A stretch of DNA of 64,000 bases from contig NZ_KV440950.1 in assembly GCF_001636405.1 (NCBI RefSeq), positions 1,201,712 to 1,265,711 on the forward strand, read 5' to 3'. Below, piece after piece: positions 8,204-17,376 of the stretch. The stretch comes from Peribacillus frigoritolerans (GTDB taxonomy: Bacteria > Bacillota > Bacilli > Bacillales > DSM-1321). The translations under genes were made by a program, and so were the position numbers. The notes below the pieces were generated by a model, which was not told the DNA's origin, searched no databases, and was given only the letters and a program-made list of their open reading frames with translations. Positions within the stretch are counted from its first letter, which is position 1; each line of letters starts with the position of its first letter.

Positions 8204-8493
8204 GTTTATCCTCCTCGTTGTTTCCTGCAATTAAACAATTCGTTAAACTATCACTCTTTTAGGCGCAGTTAAGGAAAAACACCGCGAAGGCACTAAGTAA
8301 TTGTTAAAACATGTAACAGAAAGAAAAGAAATGAGGCGGACATCGGGTTACCATATCCTTATTAATTGTCGAATTATGGGAAAAAATCAAGTTTCATATG
8401 AAACTAACGGAACCGTTTTGTTGAACAGGGGCATTCATTCATGTACGTTTAAGTTAATAGAAATCCTATTGCAAGGTTGAAGGAGGAAATCAT

Positions 8494-9147
8494 ATGATTA
8501 AGGCAGTTATTTTTGACTTTGATGGCTTAATTTTAGACACGGAAACGGTTTGGTATGAGGCCTATAAAGAAACGATGGCTTTTTATGAATCTGATTTGCC
8601 TCTCGAACATTTTGTTACATGTATCGGAACCGATAACACTGAGCTAAATCAGTACTTCAAAGATCAGCTGGGGGAAAGGTGTAATATTGAAGAAATTGAA
8701 TCCAGAGCAAAAAGCCTCCATGAAGTAAAGATGAAAACAGCACAGGCACGTGAAGGTGTGAAGGATTATCTAGAAGAAGCAAAGAGAAATGGATATACAA
8801 TCGCCCTCGCTTCAAGCTCGACAAAAGAGTGGGTCACTCATCATTTGGGGGAACTCGGACTGTTACACTATTTTGAAGTTATGATTACAGGGGATGATGT
8901 TGATAAAGTTAAACCAGCGCCTGATTTGTATGTAAAGGCAATTGAAGTCCTAGGCATTCAGCCTACAGAAGCCGCAGCATTTGAAGATTCGTTAAATGGG
9001 CTTCAAGCGGCCCTGACTGCTGGGTTAAAGTGTGTAATCGTACCAAATCCCGTGACGGAAGCTTTAGCTTTTGAAAACCATCATTTACGCCTCCGATCCA
9101 TGGCGGATAAGAGCTTGTCTGACGTTATCAAGCATATTGAGCAATAA
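8494..9147 (+). CDS. HAD-superfamily hydrolase (beta-phosphoglucomutase-like)
   Basis: A 217-aa HAD phosphatase or mutase. Motif I is FDFDGLILDTE (Asp nucleophile and Asp+2, residues 8-18), motif II is ALASSS (about 107-112), motif III is the Lys of KVKPAPDLY, and motif IV is AFEDSLNGL. The helical cap follows motif I, as in subfamily I (PGMB/YhcW type). The start is set by AAGGAGGAAATCAT. Substrate not predictable; sugar phosphates are usual for the subfamily. Confidence 0.9.
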   Translation: MIKAVIFDFDGLILDTETVWYEAYKETMAFYESDLPLEHFVTCIGTDNTELNQYFKDQLGERCNIEEIESRAKSLHEVKMKTAQAREGVKDYLEEAKRNGYTIALASSSTKEWVTHHLGELGLLHYFEVMITGDDVDKVKPAPDLYVKAIEVLGIQPTEAAAFEDSLNGLQAALTAGLKCVIVPNPVTEALAFENHHLRLRSMADKSLSDVIKHIEQ

Positions 9148-9190
9148 CAGTTCAACGGTAATTATAGTAAGATGAAAGAATGAAACCGCG

Positions 9191-9217
9191 CCGAAGATGG
9201 CAGAGTCTTCGGTTTTT
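9191..9217 (+). terminator. Rho-independent terminator after the HAD gene
   Basis: Stem CCGAAGA/TCTTCGG followed by TTTTT. Confidence 0.8.
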
Positions 9218-9260
9218 CCAGTTTTAATGAATGTTATATTTTGGTGTGGGGGATGAGTTT

Positions 9261-9755
9261 ATGGGATTGCAAACGAATGACGAAGGAGTCCGGCTGCGGG
9301 AGGTCAAGGAGAGTGATCTTCCTATCTTTTTCGAGCAGCGATTGGATCCTGCCGCAAACTATATGGCTGCTTTCACATCAAAGGATCCATCAGACAAGGC
9401 GGCTTTTTTGACACACTGGAAGAACATCTTATCGAACCGTGATATTCAAAAAATGACCATACTCTGCAACGGGTGTGTGGCAGGCAGCATTCTCAAGTTT
9501 GAACAGTTTGGTAACCCGGAAGTGAGTTATTGGATCGGGAAGCAATTTTGGGGTAAAGGGATCGCTACATGTGCATTGCTCCATTTTTTGCCGGAAATAA
9601 AAATCCGCCCTCTTTATGCCCGCGCAGCCAAGGATAATTTTGCATCCATCCGGGTGCTGGAAAAATGCGGATTTGAAAGATGCGATGAGGACAAAGGATA
9701 TTCCCATGCAAGAGGCAAAGAGGTTGAAGAATTCATTTTGAAACTTGAAAGTTAA
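9261..9755 (+). CDS. GNAT-family N-acetyltransferase (RimJ-like)
   Basis: A 164-aa acetyltransferase of the RimJ/RimL-like type. N-terminal VRLREVKESDLPIFFEQR is the first strand and helix, VSYWIGKQFWGKGIATCALLHF gives the strand plus acetyl-CoA pyrophosphate loop (KGIAT), and ARAAKDNFASIRVLEKCGF is the C-terminal motif. An ATG 10 codons upstream lacks a ribosome binding site; TGGGGGA lies 7 bases before the chosen ATG. Substrate unknown. Confidence 0.88.
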   Translation: MGLQTNDEGVRLREVKESDLPIFFEQRLDPAANYMAAFTSKDPSDKAAFLTHWKNILSNRDIQKMTILCNGCVAGSILKFEQFGNPEVSYWIGKQFWGKGIATCALLHFLPEIKIRPLYARAAKDNFASIRVLEKCGFERCDEDKGYSHARGKEVEEFILKLES

Positions 9756-9804
9756 GATAATAATAACAATATCGTTTAGCCTATGAGGAAACGGGTGACA
9801 TTCA

Positions 9805-10038
9805 ATGGGATATAAGATTTTTTCCATCATTTTTATTTTATGCGGTCTTTTTATAATGTGGTTCGCCATATTTGGCAAAAAGAAAGAGATCAAAGAGATC
9901 GGCATACCAACGAATTTCATCGATGTAATTTTAATGATGATATATAAGCTCTTACCTTCCATTTTTAGAAAAATCCTTCTATTTGCATTGGGTCTGGCTA
10001 TTTCTATCGGATTTACCTATATATTGTTTAAATTATAG
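9805..10038 (+). CDS. Small membrane protein, 77 aa, two transmembrane segments
   Basis: It is dominated by two hydrophobic helices (IFSIIFILCGLFIMWFAIFG at the N-terminus and ILLFALGLAISIGFTYILF at the C-terminus) joined by a charged loop (KKKEIKEI). The ribosome binding site (GAGGAAACGGG) is rather far from the ATG. No family recognised. It stands alone between a GNAT gene and the ABC transporter; the 265 bases downstream hold no supported gene. Confidence 0.65.
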   Translation: MGYKIFSIIFILCGLFIMWFAIFGKKKEIKEIGIPTNFIDVILMMIYKLLPSIFRKILLFALGLAISIGFTYILFKL

Positions 10039-10303
10039 TGAATTTTCCTTATTAGATAAAATAATCCTGAAACTTTCTCCTTACGAAATCGTATAAAATG
10101 GTAACGATCTATAGGAGTTGTTGCTATTTCGAAGAAAAAAAGTGAAGGCAGTGTTTAGGATAATGGGGGCGGGAAGTTGACGCCGGCGGAGGCATTGGTT
10201 CAATATACCCAATTAGAAGAATATCAGTATAGTAATAATATGCATAATATGGTAATGTTGAATTTGTGTGATTTTGGAAATTCATAAAAAAGGAAGGTAT
10301 TAT

Positions 10304-11236
10304 ATGTCTGAAGCGGTTCTTAAGGTTCAATCCTTAACTAAAAAAATTGGAAAAGCAACCATCGTAGACAATGTTAGCTTTGAAATAAAAAGCAATGAAA
10401 TATTTGGTTTACTTGGTCCCAATGGTGCTGGTAAGACCACGATCATCCGTATGATCACAGGTCTCATCAATCGTACGGGCGGTACGGTCATGATCAATGG
10501 CAGTGACCTCGATCATGATTTCGAAGGTGCAATGCATGAATTGGGGGCCATTGTTGAAAATCCGGAGTTCTATAAATATATGACAGGCAGAAAGAATATC
10601 CTGCATTATGCCCGGATGTCATCCAATGACATATCCAATGAGAGAATAGAAGAGGTCATTAAGCTTGTCAAACTGGATCATGCCATCGATAAGAAGGTTA
10701 AAACCTATTCATTGGGAATGCGCCAGCGCCTTGGCGTGGCACAGGCCATTTTACATAAACCGTCGTTATTGATTTTTGATGAACCGACGAACGGCTTGGA
10801 TCCGCAAGGGATTCGCGAGTTTCGTGATTATTTGAAAGTACTGGCAAGTGAAGGCGTCGGGATATTGATTTCATCACATTTACTATCGGAAATGCAATTG
10901 ATGTGTGATAGTTTTGCCGTTATCGAAAAGGGAAAACTGATCCATACGAAAGAACATATTGTTGATGAAAAAACCGAAACGATCAATGAAGTGTCATTCA
11001 CCGTCAGTGATGGGAAGCTAGCTAAAAAAATCCTTCAAGAACAGTTTGCGGATATCACGATCCTAAAAAATGGAGCGAAGAAAATCTCCGTATCGGCCAC
11101 CAAAGAACAAACGGCCCATATAAACAGGAGTTTTAATGCAAATGATCTGGATGTCTTTGAAATTGGCATAACCAGAAAATCGCTGGAAGATAAATTCTTC
11201 GAAATCACTGAGCAGGAAATGAGGGAGTCTGTATGA
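10304..11236 (+). CDS. ABC transporter ATP-binding protein (bacitracin/lantibiotic-export type)
   Basis: A 310-aa ATPase. Walker A is LLGPNGAGKTT (about residues 34-44), the signature is YSLGMRQRLG (about 135-144), and Walker B with D-loop is LLIFDEPTNGLDPQG. A C-terminal extension of about 90 residues is typical of BcrA/YxlF-like subunits. The first 12 codons of the longer frame are dropped because AAGGAAGG precedes this ATG. Its stop overlaps the permease start by 4 bases, so the two are translationally coupled and surely form one exporter. The cargo is unknown. Confidence 0.93.
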   Translation: MSEAVLKVQSLTKKIGKATIVDNVSFEIKSNEIFGLLGPNGAGKTTIIRMITGLINRTGGTVMINGSDLDHDFEGAMHELGAIVENPEFYKYMTGRKNILHYARMSSNDISNERIEEVIKLVKLDHAIDKKVKTYSLGMRQRLGVAQAILHKPSLLIFDEPTNGLDPQGIREFRDYLKVLASEGVGILISSHLLSEMQLMCDSFAVIEKGKLIHTKEHIVDEKTETINEVSFTVSDGKLAKKILQEQFADITILKNGAKKISVSATKEQTAHINRSFNANDLDVFEIGITRKSLEDKFFEITEQEMRESV

Positions 11237-12189
11237 TGTCCTTAGTAAAAAATGAATGGATGAAAATCTTTTCAAAAGTATCAACTTATATATTCATCGC
11301 TTTTCTATTATTGGCAGCATTAGGGGCTGCGGTCATCGATTATAAACTAAGTCCTGACGAAACGAATAAAGATTGGAAGCAAGAGTTAAACGCTGATATC
11401 CAAGAACAGGAAAAGGCTTTGGAAGCTAAGGAAATCAGTGAAGAAGAAAAAGCCGCCATCATGGAAGACATTAATTACAACAAGCAACTGTTGGCTGATA
11501 ATATAAACCCTGACTTAAACACGAATTGGACCTATATGGCTGAATGGACTACAACATTAACATCATTTGTCACTTTATTCGTCGTCATTGTTTGCAGCTC
11601 GCTCGTTTCCTCGGAATTTTCCGATGGTACCATTAAACAACTGTTGATCAGGCCTTATAAACGTTGGAAGATCCTTCTTTCCAAATATATTACTTCCTTG
11701 TTATTTGCAGCGTTACTACTTGCGAGCCTGCTTATATTCAGTTATCTAATCGGAATCATATTCTTTGGCAATGGTTCGTATTCAGACAAAATCATGGATC
11801 CTGCATCTTTCGAATTCAGTCCGGTGGTAGTCGGCGAATATTTCGTGGACATGATCGTGTACTGGATACCAGGTTTCCTGGTCATCACGACCATCGCTTT
11901 CATGTTAAGCACATTATTTAAAAACCAAGCACTTGCAGTAGGTATATCCATTTTCATCCTATTTGCCTCTTCGACATTAAATATGGTCATTCAATCATTC
12001 ATCGGAAAATACGAGTGGTTAAAATTCGTCCTATTCCCCCATCTCGATTTAAGGGGCTATATTTCCGGAACGATAGACATGTTCGATGGAGCTACACTTG
12101 GATTCTCGATGGGTGTACTGGGAATCTATTATCTTATCTTTTTAGCGCTAACTTTCTTATTCTTCCAGAAAAAGGATATCACTAATTAA
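11233..12189 (+). CDS. ABC-2 family transporter permease
   Basis: A 318-aa membrane subunit partnered with the preceding ATPase. One transmembrane helix near the N-terminus (YIFIAFLLLAALGAAVI) is followed by a roughly 60-residue charged extracytoplasmic loop rich in Glu and Lys (QELNADIQEQEKALEAKEI), then five more helices including ALLLASLLIFSYLIGIIFF and a final LIFLALTFLFF. This is the layout of bacitracin-type ABC-2 permeases. The start is ATGATG overlapping the upstream stop; either ATG is possible. A terminator follows. Confidence 0.92.
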   Translation: MMSLVKNEWMKIFSKVSTYIFIAFLLLAALGAAVIDYKLSPDETNKDWKQELNADIQEQEKALEAKEISEEEKAAIMEDINYNKQLLADNINPDLNTNWTYMAEWTTTLTSFVTLFVVIVCSSLVSSEFSDGTIKQLLIRPYKRWKILLSKYITSLLFAALLLASLLIFSYLIGIIFFGNGSYSDKIMDPASFEFSPVVVGEYFVDMIVYWIPGFLVITTIAFMLSTLFKNQALAVGISIFILFASSTLNMVIQSFIGKYEWLKFVLFPHLDLRGYISGTIDMFDGATLGFSMGVLGIYYLIFLALTFLFFQKKDITN

Positions 12190-12197
12190 ATAGAGCG

Positions 12198-12232
12198 AAA
12201 AACCGAAATCAGTGGCTGATTTCGGTTTTTCT
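12198..12232 (+). terminator. Rho-independent terminator of the ABC operon
   Basis: A 15-bp perfect stem AAAAACCGAAATCAG / CTGATTTCGGTTTTT with a 3-base loop. Confidence 0.9.
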
Positions 12233-12341
12233 TATGCAACAGGAATGTTGCTGCTTAGAATCTGACATAAAGTGAAACCTTTATCCAAAATTATCCGTAT
12301 AAGATAATATGAGGATATTCAGTTGGCTTTAGGGGTGTAAA

Positions 12342-12479
12342 ATGAATGAAAACAAGGTTCTATTAATTGGACTTATAGGATTTTCTTTATTTCCAATGGG
12401 CATGATGATAGCACAATAGACAGTTGCTGGCGTAGTGATTGTAATGGGGATCAGTTCCTACCAGTTTGCTAGTCAGTAG
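12342..12479 (+). pseudogene. Possible decayed small membrane protein gene
   Basis: An ATG opens a hydrophobic stretch (NKVLLIGLIGFSLFPMGMMI) ended by TAG at 12417. The same frame goes on for 19 codons with similar character (VAGVVIVMGISSYQFASQ) to a second TAG at 12477. Two stops in an otherwise membrane-like frame suggest a pseudogene, but no homolog is recognised. It is the only content I can see in the 370-base gap between the ABC operon and the next gene, besides the terminator. Confidence 0.35.
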
Positions 12480-12559
12480 CTCCATGTACATATGAACAAT
12501 ACACTGGTTAATTGCGGACTTAGCGGAAATAATCTGATAGAGATGGAGCAGATTTAAAG

Positions 12560-13102
12560 ATGGGGAAAATGCATTATAAACGAAAGTTAGTCATTGTATT
12601 TACAATTATTGGAATAGTGTTAGGGTTCTATGTGTACTCGGCATTCTCTCAAAAATTGACAAAATCAACAGATTTGTCTGATGAATCTATCGGGGGATTT
12701 AAAGTGTTGGATAACATATCGAGTCCGGAATTCATTAGGGAATATGGAGAACCCATCGATCAAGATAATAATAAGGCTTATGATTATTATTATTGGAAGG
12801 GCGGGTTGAAAACGGCCTCTATCAATACAGACGAGGATAAAGGAAAAATCATGCGGTTGATCATTTCAAGTACGGACGATGACCAATTTGAAAACTCCCT
12901 TCAAACAAGCAAAGGCATTAAATTAGGAAGTAAGAAAGCGGACGTACTTTCGAAGTACGGAGATCATTATTATAAAAGTTATGAACAGGGAGCCGATATT
13001 ATCGGATACATTGACCATAAACGAAATATTACCTTGGAATTCTGGTGTGTACCAGGAGGAAGGGTCGCAGAAATACGATTGGATGATGCAGATGTCATTT
13101 AA
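12560..13102 (+). CDS. Membrane-anchored or secreted hypothetical protein, 180 aa
   Basis: An N-terminal hydrophobic helix (LVIVFTIIGIVLGFYVY, residues about 10-26) acts as signal or anchor; the rest is an acidic, tyrosine-rich extracytoplasmic domain. The part GIKLGSKKADVLSKYGDHYYK resembles the helix-turn of SmpA/OmlA-like modules, where a short helix follows a G-x-x-x-x-x-V motif, but this is only a resemblance. The start is uncertain; the ribosome binding site is weak. No operon partners. Confidence 0.65.
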   Translation: MGKMHYKRKLVIVFTIIGIVLGFYVYSAFSQKLTKSTDLSDESIGGFKVLDNISSPEFIREYGEPIDQDNNKAYDYYYWKGGLKTASINTDEDKGKIMRLIISSTDDDQFENSLQTSKGIKLGSKKADVLSKYGDHYYKSYEQGADIIGYIDHKRNITLEFWCVPGGRVAEIRLDDADVI

Positions 13103-13176
13103 TGATTTTTCACCAGCGTCCCCGATTATCGATTTTGGCCGTTTAAGTAAATAAGTAAGCGATGCGATAAAATAAT

Positions 13177-13386
13177 ATGTTCATAAAAAATTTCATCTAT
13201 CATTACATCATTTATCCGATCACTTTTGTTGGGGTATATGCATTATTTGCTACTTTTAAGCTTGATGATACCCCCGTTCCTATAAGAGATGCTATGCATA
13301 TGATTTTAATCTATTATTTTGCAATTAGTGTGTATAATGCTTTGCCTACCATTAAGTCTAACCGTAATAAAAAAGGCAGCCAATAA
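13177..13386 (+). CDS. Small membrane protein, 69 aa
   Basis: Two hydrophobic segments (HYIIYPITFVGVYALFATF and MILIYYFAISVYNALP) are joined by a short charged loop, and the tail is basic (KSNRNKKGSQ). The ribosome binding site is poor, so the start is uncertain. No family recognised. Confidence 0.5.
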   Translation: MFIKNFIYHYIIYPITFVGVYALFATFKLDDTPVPIRDAMHMILIYYFAISVYNALPTIKSNRNKKGSQ

Positions 13387-13533
13387 AACAGTACTCATTG
13401 GAATTTACATATTTTTGCATGAATTCCGAAACCATTTATCCACGTTATCCGTATATGTAAGTATGAACGGTGCCGGGAAGCTCCGGTATTTATGAGCTTT
13501 TATCATTTTAATAAATTTGGGAGATGAAGGATC

Positions 13534-13737
13534 ATGAGCGAAAAGGGTTGTATGAAATGCGGAAGCAATGATGCTGCCAAGAAGGATGTAGCCATGACAG
13601 GAACAGGCTTGTCAAAAATGTTCGATGTCCAGAATAATCAATTTACGGTTGTGTATTGCAAGCAGTGCGGTTATTCGGAGTTTTATAATAGGCAATCATC
13701 TTCAGGAAGTAATCTGCTGGATCTATTCTTGGGATGA
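13534..13737 (+). CDS. Zinc-ribbon protein, 67 aa
   Basis: Two CxxC pairs (CMKCGS at residues 6-9 and CKQCGY at about 45-48) form a classic treble-clef/zinc-ribbon site. The middle ([22 protein letters not shown]) and C-terminal ([11 protein letters not shown]) parts match the small zinc-ribbon nucleic-acid-binding proteins common in Bacillus. GGGAGATGAAGG precedes the ATG. Monocistronic, with its own terminator. The function is not established. Confidence 0.85.
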   Translation: MSEKGCMKCGSNDAAKKDVAMTGTGLSKMFDVQNNQFTVVYCKQCGYSEFYNRQSSSGSNLLDLFLG

Positions 13738-13750
13738 CCATCGGCACGAC

Positions 13751-13790
13751 AAGAATCCCCTTTTACATGAAAAGGGGATTCTTTTTTTTA
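13751..13790 (+). terminator. Rho-independent terminator after the zinc-ribbon gene
   Basis: Stem AAGAATCCCCTTTT / AAAAGGGGATTCTT followed by a T run. Confidence 0.9.
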
Positions 13791-13810
13791 TTTTAGGAAG
13801 GGAATTGCTG

Positions 13811-13957
13811 ATGGAACCGGACTGGGCCGCCAAAATAATGGAAGGCAGGGAAGACGAGATCATGACGACCTTGCCGCGCGATAGCAGGTGTACATTAAGT
13901 ATTCCGGAACAAATGTGGGCGAATATCATTACTCGTGACGGCATGCCCAAGAAATGA
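13811..13957 (+). CDS. Short ORF, 48 aa, uncertain
   Basis: An ATG preceded by GGAAGGGAATTGCTG opens a 48-codon frame ([18 protein letters not shown], then [17 protein letters not shown]). It is slightly richer in GC than its surroundings and reads like soluble protein. It may be a real small gene or the tail of a lost one. No family recognised. Confidence 0.35.
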   Translation: MEPDWAAKIMEGREDEIMTTLPRDSRCTLSIPEQMWANIITRDGMPKK

Positions 13958-14000
13958 TAGTATAAATGTAAAAAATGGAAATTTCATGAGGGGAAATTAA

Positions 14001-14897
14001 ATGAATAAAATAGCACTTCTTCAACTGTCTCTAGCCATGACAATCTTTGGTTCTGTCGGTTTCTTTTCGGAACTATCAGGACTTCCTGCATTGGAATTGG
14101 TTTTTGTTCGCTGTATTTGTGCTGCCGTATTCTTATGTGCAGCCTGGATGATTACCGGACATTTCAAGAACGAAATATGGAATGGCAGGGAGGTAATGCT
14201 CATCATTTTCTGCGCGGTGGCCAACTTGTTGAACTGGATATTCCTCTTTAAATCTTTTGAGCTGATATCGGTGACAATCGCCATTTCGCTTTATCATTTA
14301 GCGCCGATCCTTGTACTCATTATAGGGAGCCTCATTTTTAGGGAGAAAATGAATGTATTCTCCATCTTGGCCATTTCCCTTTGCTTCATTGGCACATTAC
14401 TCATTATGGGAACAGATGGATTTCGATCATCATCTCCTGAATGGGAGGGCATCATGTATGGGATCATTGCTGCCTTTTTCTATGCGGCAACCATGCTTTT
14501 AGGAAAGAGCATTACAAAGACCAGTGTATATGCGACCACATTTCTGCAAATGTTCATTGGATTTCTATTACTGATTCCTTTTGTCGATTATTCCGTATAT
14601 ACAACGTTAAAATCTTCCGAATGGTTTTATACGGTGCTTACCGGCATCATCCATACAGGTGTCGTGTATTTGCTGTTTTTTAATAGTATTCGCCATTTGC
14701 CTACAAATGTAGTATCTTTCATGATTTTTGTCGATCCGGCAGTTGCCATCCTTTTGGATATTCTGCTTTCAGGATTTAAACCGGACGGGATTCAAATTCT
14801 TGGTATTTCCTTGATATTTATTGGGGTGGTCTATTCACTTAAAACGACTGGACCGACTGAAAATGATGTCATGCAGAAAAGGCCGCACACAATGTGA
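14001..14897 (+). CDS. EamA/DMT-family transporter
   Basis: A 298-aa, ten-helix drug/metabolite transporter built of two EamA repeats: the first ends with the HLAPILVLIIGSLIFREKM segment (about residues 97-115), the second ends with FVDPAVAILLDILLSG plus the last helix IQILGISLIFIGVVYSL. The P/F-x-x-P-x-x-x-x-L-x-x-x-x-x-x-x-E signature at the end of each repeat supports the family. GAGGGGAAATTAA precedes the ATG. Substrate unknown; amino acids or nucleosides are usual. A terminator overlaps its 3' end. Confidence 0.92.
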   Translation: MNKIALLQLSLAMTIFGSVGFFSELSGLPALELVFVRCICAAVFLCAAWMITGHFKNEIWNGREVMLIIFCAVANLLNWIFLFKSFELISVTIAISLYHLAPILVLIIGSLIFREKMNVFSILAISLCFIGTLLIMGTDGFRSSSPEWEGIMYGIIAAFFYAATMLLGKSITKTSVYATTFLQMFIGFLLLIPFVDYSVYTTLKSSEWFYTVLTGIIHTGVVYLLFFNSIRHLPTNVVSFMIFVDPAVAILLDILLSGFKPDGIQILGISLIFIGVVYSLKTTGPTENDVMQKRPHTM

Positions 14898-14907
14898 GGC
14901 CTTTTTC
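14878..14907. terminator. Terminator between convergent genes
   Basis: Inverted repeat AAAAGGCC / GGCCTTTTT around a 13-base loop, overlapping the last codons of the EamA gene; T runs exist on both sides. Confidence 0.7.
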
Positions 14908-14921
14908 CTTTAAGCATGTAC

Positions 14922-16439
14922 CTATTGATTAAAATGATAGACATCCCAAATGTCAGGGGTTTCTGATCCAATGTACCAAGCAGCTGCACCGCCAAGATGA
15001 TTTTGTTTAACCAGGTCCATACGGAGCTTCATCGATTTTTTATCTTCTATCCAAATTTGATGCTTTTTCCCTTTGGAAGTATACACCACGTAATTTTGTT
15101 GCGTCTGTTTATCCCATACCTTTTTAAGTTTTTGAGTTGAAATGATTTTGTTGACCTCAGCCATGGTACGGTCATGACTTTTCACTTTTTTGGTCGACAA
15201 ATCGGTTTCCCATTCTCTCGTATAAAATGGTACAGCCAATATAATCTTATGAGCAGGTACTTCTTTCATTAAAAGCTTGGTTCCTTCTTTGATCCAAGGT
15301 AACGAGGAAACGGACCCGGCTACCGGGCTCCCTCCCCAATGCTCGTCATACCCCATTATGATTATATAGTCCGCTATTTTGCCAAGTGCTTTCCTATCTA
15401 GGCTTTTTGACCAATAAGGGTCTTCATTTTCTCGGGTGACATCCACAGACACTATAATTCCATGCGGTTTTAGTGCCTTTTTCAGTTCGCCTATGAAAAG
15501 TACAAAGTCCTTCTTATTTTTTGGATCGATGTTTTCAAAATCTACATTTATTCCATCACTTTTCGTTTTAACAAGTGAATCGCGTAAAGCTGAAACTAAT
15601 TTTTGGCGTTTTTTTGTATTGCCTAGTACAGAACCCGTTAACACAGGGTCAAATTTATTCCCGATAAGCTGCCAAACTTGTTTTCCTTGTTTATGTGCAG
15701 CTTGGATGTATTTTGTATCTACAGAAACGGAAACGTAATTACCGGTATCCGTCAGCGTATAAGAACGGGGAGATACTACATTCAAATTGGGGTGTTTAAG
15801 TTGCTGGGTATAGTTTTCTTTCGATCCGTTATGCTTCCAGCCCATGACGATACGGTTTTGCGCCTTATTTTGAAGCTGGGATTTCTTTATCCAGCCCTTT
15901 TTTCCGCCAAGCAATTGAACCTGGCAGTAATAATCCGGAACCTTCAATTTTTGGCCCACTTTAAGGGTAACCGTGCGTAAGTTATTTAATTTCGTCAAAT
16001 CATTTGTGGTTACCTTGTATTTATTAGAGATCTTCCACAATGTATCGCCTGATACAACCTTATGAATCTTATATTTCTGGGGAATCTTCAGGTTTTGGCC
16101 AACAGTTATTTCGGAAGAGGTTAATTTATTTACTTTTTGCAGCTCACTTACTGAAACACCATATTGATTTGCTATTTTCCATAGTGTGTTTCCAGACTTC
16201 ACTTTATGAATGATGGGCCCCGCGGAATCCCCAACGGAAGAAGAAATGATGGGAAACTCTTCACCCTTTTTTAAGGTCTTTAATAGAGTGGAACCTAATT
16301 TAGGAGAACTAAAAACTTTTGTATTGTCCACTTTAACAAAACCTATGGATTGGGTTTTACTTGATGAATGACCACTGGTTGGAAAGAGACACATACAAAG
16401 AAGGCTTAACATAATAAAACATCCAAAGAATTTTTTCAC
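14922..16439 (-). CDS. LysM-repeat glycoside hydrolase family 18 protein (SleL/YaaH-like)
   Basis: A 505-aa exported wall hydrolase with a GTG start. Order of parts: signal peptide (VKKFFGCFIMLSLLCMCLF), an SH3-like stretch, two LysM modules (HKVKSGNTLWKIANQYGVSV and HKVVSGDTLWKISNKYKVTT), another SH3-like piece, then a GH18 barrel with the catalytic motif DGINVDFENID (general acid Glu) and later YIIIMGYDEHWGG. It resembles the spore cortex N-acetylglucosaminidases YaaH/SleL but is longer at the N-terminus. The track's longer N-terminus is rejected because AAAGGGGA lies about 10 bases before the GTG. Monocistronic. Confidence 0.9.
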   Translation of the reverse strand: MKKFFGCFIMLSLLCMCLFPTSGHSSSKTQSIGFVKVDNTKVFSSPKLGSTLLKTLKKGEEFPIISSSVGDSAGPIIHKVKSGNTLWKIANQYGVSVSELQKVNKLTSSEITVGQNLKIPQKYKIHKVVSGDTLWKISNKYKVTTNDLTKLNNLRTVTLKVGQKLKVPDYYCQVQLLGGKKGWIKKSQLQNKAQNRIVMGWKHNGSKENYTQQLKHPNLNVVSPRSYTLTDTGNYVSVSVDTKYIQAAHKQGKQVWQLIGNKFDPVLTGSVLGNTKKRQKLVSALRDSLVKTKSDGINVDFENIDPKNKKDFVLFIGELKKALKPHGIIVSVDVTRENEDPYWSKSLDRKALGKIADYIIIMGYDEHWGGSPVAGSVSSLPWIKEGTKLLMKEVPAHKIILAVPFYTREWETDLSTKKVKSHDRTMAEVNKIISTQKLKKVWDKQTQQNYVVYTSKGKKHQIWIEDKKSMKLRMDLVKQNHLGGAAAWYIGSETPDIWDVYHFNQ

Positions 16440-16601
16440 AATGATTTTATTCCCCTTTGTAAAATTTAACTTTACTAGTTTACTATGGAGAATAGCCATA
16501 TAAATAGAGGTACATTGTGGAAAGGCATTTCTAACCATCGTGTGGGACGAATTAATCCGTAAGAAGGGCAATTGATTTGTAAGTAGAAGGGGAGGGTTTA
16601 T

Positions 16602-17111
16602 ATGTCAAATTTTGCATTACAGTTTTATGATTACAACATATGGGCAAATAATCAGATTTTCAACCGTTTAAAAGAGCTTCCAAAGGATGTTTACCATCAG
16701 GAAGTTCAAAGTGTGTTTTCATCAATATCGAGTGTGATGGCCCATGTGTATCTTTCCGATCTGGGGTGGGCGGAGGTTTTTTCCGGTAAAAGCATGAAAC
16801 ATGCATTAGAGCTGGCTGAACAACGGAAGGAACAAATGGAGTCAAAGGAATTGGAGGAAATGGAGGCCATGTTTTTTGAGTTGTCCGAGCGGTACAAATC
16901 GCTGCTTGGCCAAAAAGAAAATTTACATAAACCTCTTATAATTGAGAATCCAGCTGGCGGACAAATGAAAACAAGTGCAGCTGAATTGGTACCGCATGTC
17001 GTGAATCATGGAACCTATCATCGCGGCAATATCACGGCCATGTTGCGCCAAATGGGTTATGCCTCAACTTCGACGGATTATGGGCTGCATTTATTTTTAA
17101 AAGGAGAGTAA
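16602..17111 (+). CDS. DinB-family four-helix protein
   Basis: A 169-aa DinB/YfiT-like protein. Metal-ligand histidines lie in VMAHVYLSDLGW (about residue 48) and in HVVNHGTYHRGNITAMLRQM (about 127-146), the typical HxxxH pattern near the C-terminus. In Bacillus this family includes thiol S-transferases using bacillithiol as cofactor, but the role of this member is unknown. The ATG follows GAAGGGGAGGG. No operon partner is evident; the 265 bases downstream hold no supported gene. Confidence 0.88.
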   Translation: MSNFALQFYDYNIWANNQIFNRLKELPKDVYHQEVQSVFSSISSVMAHVYLSDLGWAEVFSGKSMKHALELAEQRKEQMESKELEEMEAMFFELSERYKSLLGQKENLHKPLIIENPAGGQMKTSAAELVPHVVNHGTYHRGNITAMLRQMGYASTSTDYGLHLFLKGE

Positions 17112-17376
17112 CGGGTCTTCATTTGCTTACTGATGGGAATGTAAGCATTGACAGTCCTGTTAAAGTAAGTCCGCCTGTTATTTTGACGATAACGAAATCC
17201 TATATATGTGAACAGGTTAACCGGTTCTTCCTGGTTGGCCTTTTTTACGTTTGTCACTGGAATTGACTTGTACATGACATTTGTCATCTTCTAGTCATGA
17301 CACCTGGTACTAATAAAATCAGGTTGGTTTCTTTATACTATGGATAACGACAAATAAAAGGAAGTGCAATTGAAAT

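Noticed and set aside
9429-9962. 177-codon minus-strand ORF
   Set aside because: It is antisense to the GNAT gene and the small membrane protein, with no start signal and a frame composition of a shadow.
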